Of a DNA stretch of 64,000 bases, positions 61,402-64,000 are shown one piece after another; position 1 is the stretch's first letter; every line of letters starts with the position of its first letter. The notes under the pieces were generated by a model that ran no database searches, was not told the origin of the DNA, and saw only the letters and a list, made by a program, of their open reading frames with translations. Source of the stretch: an uncultured Neisseriaceae bacterium (lineage in GTDB: Bacteria > Pseudomonadota > Gammaproteobacteria > Burkholderiales > Neisseriaceae); assembly GCA_945267035.1 (NCBI GenBank), contig CALYOS010000001.1, positions 58,387-122,386 on the forward strand. Reading direction: 5' to 3'. A program made the position numbers and the translations under genes.

Positions 61402-61762
61402 TGGTGGAGGCGGGGGGAATCGAACCCCCGTCCGAAAGTCCTCTACAGAGCGATCTACATACTTAGTCTTGCCAACTTGAAATCTTATTTCCAAACCGCC
61501 GACAGACAGGCTGTTTGAAAACCAGTTGCCTTAAATCTTATTCAGTGCTAAGCAACACAACACTAAACCAGCCAATGTAAATGTCGTTGCGGTGAGTTAC
61601 CTCACACGGCCCATCGGCCAACCGTTGCAACGTTTAGCCTTAAGCGGCTAAAGCGTAAGATTCGTCGTTTGCGACTATATAAATTCAGGGTTTAACGGGT
61701 ATCTGAGACCCCGGTATGCACGCATCTGCTTTGCAACCCCCGTCGAAACCAAGGTCGCCCCC
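61402..61762 (-). ncRNA. ssrA: Transfer-messenger RNA (tmRNA)
   Basis: This 361-nt RNA rescues stalled ribosomes. Both ends pair as a tRNA-like acceptor stem (5' GGGGGCG with 3' CGCCTCC, one G-U pair), the 5' end continues CTTGGTTTCGACGG, and the 3' end has a T-loop (TTCGAATC-like) and an encoded CCA. The tag reading frame encodes ANDESYALAA preceded by Ala and ends in TAA. The partner gene smpB is not in this window. Confidence 0.95.
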
Positions 61763-61776
61763 AGATGCAAGTAGTA

Positions 61777-61782
61777 ATTATA
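61777..61782 (-). promoter_or_regulatory. -10 element of ssrA
   Basis: On the minus strand a perfect TATAAT lies 14 bases before the mature 5' end, allowing a short leader removed by RNase P. No good -35 is evident 17 bases upstream. Confidence 0.6.
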
Positions 61783-62434
61783 CTTTTTTTTTGGTTATAT
61801 GCCTAGTAACAAAAATCAATTGAGTTTGCTCTCTTTGTTGTTAACCATGTTTGGTTAAATATTTCAGTACCAAACTTGCATTGATCTAAATAGGTCATTA
61901 AGTTCCAACGCTATGGCATGCAAGTGACCTGTTAAAAAACAATCTAAAATAAATTAACAAGTTGTTCATACCTAAAAATGCTCATTTTTTTTATATTATC
62001 CTGTCTAAAATTCCAGATTACGTTTAGCCTGACTTCAAGCCATAAAAGAGGAAAGTGAAGTCCTATTCTGTGGTTAAACACATTAATTTCAAAGTGTACA
62101 AGACAAGACCTGAACCAATCAGATGCTGCATTGACTTTTGGTTAATGGCTAACTAAATAGTTTAAAGTCTCTTAGTTCCTGCAATTGATGAAGATTCATT
62201 ATTAAACACGATTTTAAGTTGGTTGAGTTTATTTATGGATTTAAGACTAAGGGTTTAATCTTGATCGAGCTGGGAATAATAGAATTGTGATTGCAAAAAA
62301 TTGTTTGAAACAAAGAATGACCACGCGCGATGGCTAAATGTCGGTTCGCTGTAGCTAAGCTCTTGACCAAGAAGTATCGATGTAGATGGCATTGATTTAT
62401 AATGGCTCAGGCTCAATTCGATAAGAATGCTGTT
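61783..62434. other. Intergenic region
   Basis: About 650 AT-rich bases between ssrA and the DUF1841 gene. I see no gene remnant or named RNA. Confidence 0.45.
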
Positions 62435-62932
62435 ATGTACGATGTGAATACCCATGATGTGCGCTATTTTTTTGCTGAAGTATGGCGGCAGCGCCAGCAG
62501 CCGCAGTTGCTGAATGCATTACAACAAAAAGCGTTGCGAATTATTGCTGCACATACTGAATATGTGCCGTATTTAGAAAATGTAGAGCAGTTTCTAAACC
62601 GAACCTGGCGACCAGAGGAGGGCGAAACCAACCCTTTTTTGCATTTGTCGTTACATTTATCAGTTCAAGAGCAAGTGGCGATTGATCAACCTGCAGGCAT
62701 TGCGGCTATTCATCAACGTTTATGTGCACATTATGCCGGTGATTGGGTAAAAGCAGAACATGAGATGATTGAAGCATTGGCGGAAACACTCTGGCAGGCA
62801 CAGCGCTATGGACAAGGGCTTGATGTGAACGCTTATATGACGCGCTTACGGAGTTTGGTGGGCTTGGGGCAGGAAGATAACGCGCGTATTAATCCGCATG
62901 AAGTTGGGCAAATAAAGGCGAATAAGGATTGA
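62435..62932 (+). CDS. DUF1841 family protein
   Basis: The 165-residue protein matches DUF1841: MYDVNTHDVRYFFAEVW at the start and the conserved NPFLHLSLHLSVQEQVAIDQP with GI after it. Its function is unknown; the family is common in Beta- and Gammaproteobacteria. ATG 62435 is chosen because the family begins with this segment; an ATG at 62402 would add 11 residues and has no better ribosome site. Confidence 0.85.
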   Translation: MYDVNTHDVRYFFAEVWRQRQQPQLLNALQQKALRIIAAHTEYVPYLENVEQFLNRTWRPEEGETNPFLHLSLHLSVQEQVAIDQPAGIAAIHQRLCAHYAGDWVKAEHEMIEALAETLWQAQRYGQGLDVNAYMTRLRSLVGLGQEDNARINPHEVGQIKANKD

Positions 62933-63047
62933 ATTTACTCCAGTGCAGTTTATGATTTAATGTAGTAATTGATTAAGTTGTCTGGTTGGCTACTTGGCTG
63001 AGTGGACAATTGTATATAGTGTTAATGATTGATAAGCGAGGATGAAC

Positions 63048-63497
63048 ATGTCTTTTTGGGCAGGTCATGCAAATGCAATGTTGTTATTGGTGTTTGTTGC
63101 ATTGGGTATTATTGGCAATAACCCTTCAATAACGATTTCAGCTCTGATTATTTTACTGGTGCAGCAAACTCCATTGCTTAAGTTTGCGCCATTGCTGGAA
63201 AAATACGGTTTGCAGCTGGGAATTATGCTGCTGATGATTGGGGTTTTAGCGCCATTAATTACAGGGAAAGTACCGGCGGCCCAAATCGCTGCATTGTTTA
63301 CCAGTTGGAAAACTGTGGCAGCGATTTTGGTTGGCGCGGTGGTGGCGTGGTTAGGTGGACGTGGCATTCAGTTGATGCAGGTGAATCCACCGATTGTCAC
63401 GGGATTGATGATCGGGACGATTATTGGGGTTGCTTTTTGGCGCGGAGTGCCGGTTGGTCCATTGATCGCAGCCGGTATGTTGTCATTGTTTCTATAG
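63048..63497 (+). CDS. DUF441 (UPF0756) membrane protein
   Basis: The 149-residue protein has four membrane helices with the Gly-rich pattern of UPF0756/DUF441 (WLGGRGIQLM, VNPPIVTGLMIGTIIGVAF, GVPVGPLIAAG). Function is unknown. ATG 63048 lies 5 bases after AGGA; an ATG at 63042 overlaps that site. Confidence 0.88.
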   Translation: MSFWAGHANAMLLLVFVALGIIGNNPSITISALIILLVQQTPLLKFAPLLEKYGLQLGIMLLMIGVLAPLITGKVPAAQIAALFTSWKTVAAILVGAVVAWLGGRGIQLMQVNPPIVTGLMIGTIIGVAFWRGVPVGPLIAAGMLSLFL

Positions 63498-63560
63498 TGA
63501 ATGATCATGGTACTTGCCATAAGCGGCTGCTATGGCTATAATGCGCGCTTCCATGCTCAC

Positions 63561-63651
63561 GGAGAGGTGGATGAGTGGTTGAAGTCGCACGCCTGGAAAG
63601 CGTGTATACGTGAATAGCGTATCGAGGGTTCGAATCCCTTCCTCTCCGCCA
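63561..63651 (+). tRNA. tRNA-Ser (anticodon GGA)
   Basis: The 91-base gene has acceptor stem GGAGAGG/CCTCTCC, discriminator G, encoded CCA, anticodon loop with GGA, a long class II variable arm (TATACG...CGTATC) and the T-loop GTTCGAATC. It decodes UCC and UCU. Confidence 0.97.
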
Positions 63652-64000
63652 CGTCACTCGAACGTTCTTGACGAATATATCTTTATTTCAAATAATTTCT
63701 ATTCTATTAAGCATAAAGTTGTATTGAATCAGACTAGCGTATTCCTATACTAAATAAACTACTTAAATGTATTGAAATCTGCTGCGAGCAGGTGGGCAGA
63801 TTAAACCATCTATTTTTTGATACATGTACCGCTTACCTTGTTACGCTGTATTAAGATTTTGTGCGCCACTTTTCGATGCGGTCAATTCAAGCCTTGCATT
63901 AGTTTATGATTATTGTAACTAAGTCAATTATGGGACTTGAATAGACCTGTCTGTCAATGTATTTCAAATAACCTATTTGCCCTCAGGTGATTTGCTAGGC
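63652..64000. other. Right-edge intergenic region
   Basis: About 350 AT-rich bases after the tRNA gene without a supportable feature before the window ends. No integrase or tRNA-fragment repeat is visible. Confidence 0.45.

Noticed and set aside
1..64000. CRISPR array
   Set aside because: No regularly spaced repeats of CRISPR size and no cas genes are present.

Overview
The window looks like a low-GC member of the Neisseriaceae (Betaproteobacteria). The main support is a neisserial-type peptidoglycan O-acetylation locus (MBOAT transferase, SGNH transferase, Ape1-like esterase), two FtsK paralogues, and a narXL-narK-narGHJI nitrate respiration cluster. I saw no copies of the usual Neisseria DNA-uptake words, so a lineage such as a gut-associated Snodgrassella-like organism is possible. 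That placement is inference. Gene density is high, but several gene-poor, AT-rich stretches hold broken gene remnants, which suggests a genome in reductive decay.

Layout. 0-12.6 kb: pepD, a Tat/lipobox LD-carboxypeptidase, lgt, a four-helix ftsK, the anmK-xthA pair, an M23 endopeptidase, a yihY-type membrane protein and a nitroreductase. 12.6-16.5 kb (minus): the patA-patB-ape1 operon with overlapping reading frames. 17-22.4 kb: a CDF zinc-type exporter, gph, a racemase, two small unknown genes and two broken genes, one of them an ankyrin gene. 22.4-27.1 kb (minus): cca-glnD-nnrD. 27.5-33.8 kb: a PAP2 protein, a YjzC-like small protein, a GAF-like protein overlapping ribA, cspA, and clpS-clpA preceded by a partial duplicate of the clpS 5' end. 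33.8-35.2 kb: gene-poor with a decayed ORF. 35.2-45.9 kb: a phosphoethanolamine transferase with a ferredoxin-type reductase, an orphan amino-acid binding lipoprotein, panC, a second very long single-helix ftsK and a DUF805 protein. 46.3-57.4 kb: the nar cluster, with a likely siroheme-synthase remnant between narK and narG. 57.6-61.4 kb: an orphan phage-type repressor, a 1.8 kb AT-rich stretch of gene fragments, and a broken plus an intact ankyrin gene in tandem. 61.4-63.7 kb: tmRNA (ssrA, minus), a DUF1841 protein, a DUF441 protein and tRNA-Ser(GGA).

How the parts fit. Cell-envelope work dominates the first 16 kb: murein tetrapeptide trimming, anhydro-MurNAc recycling, cross-link hydrolysis, O-acetylation and de-O-acetylation, and lipoprotein maturation. 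The nar block is a complete module: nitrate sensing (NarX/NarL), transport (NarK), reductase (NarGHI) and its chaperone (NarJ). The accessory material sits next to ssrA, a well-known integration hotspot, but I could not find a duplicated attachment site. I found no clearly new multi-gene system. The most unusual signal is the clpS leader, where a second, mostly synonymously diverged clpS start sits 160 bp upstream of the real one.
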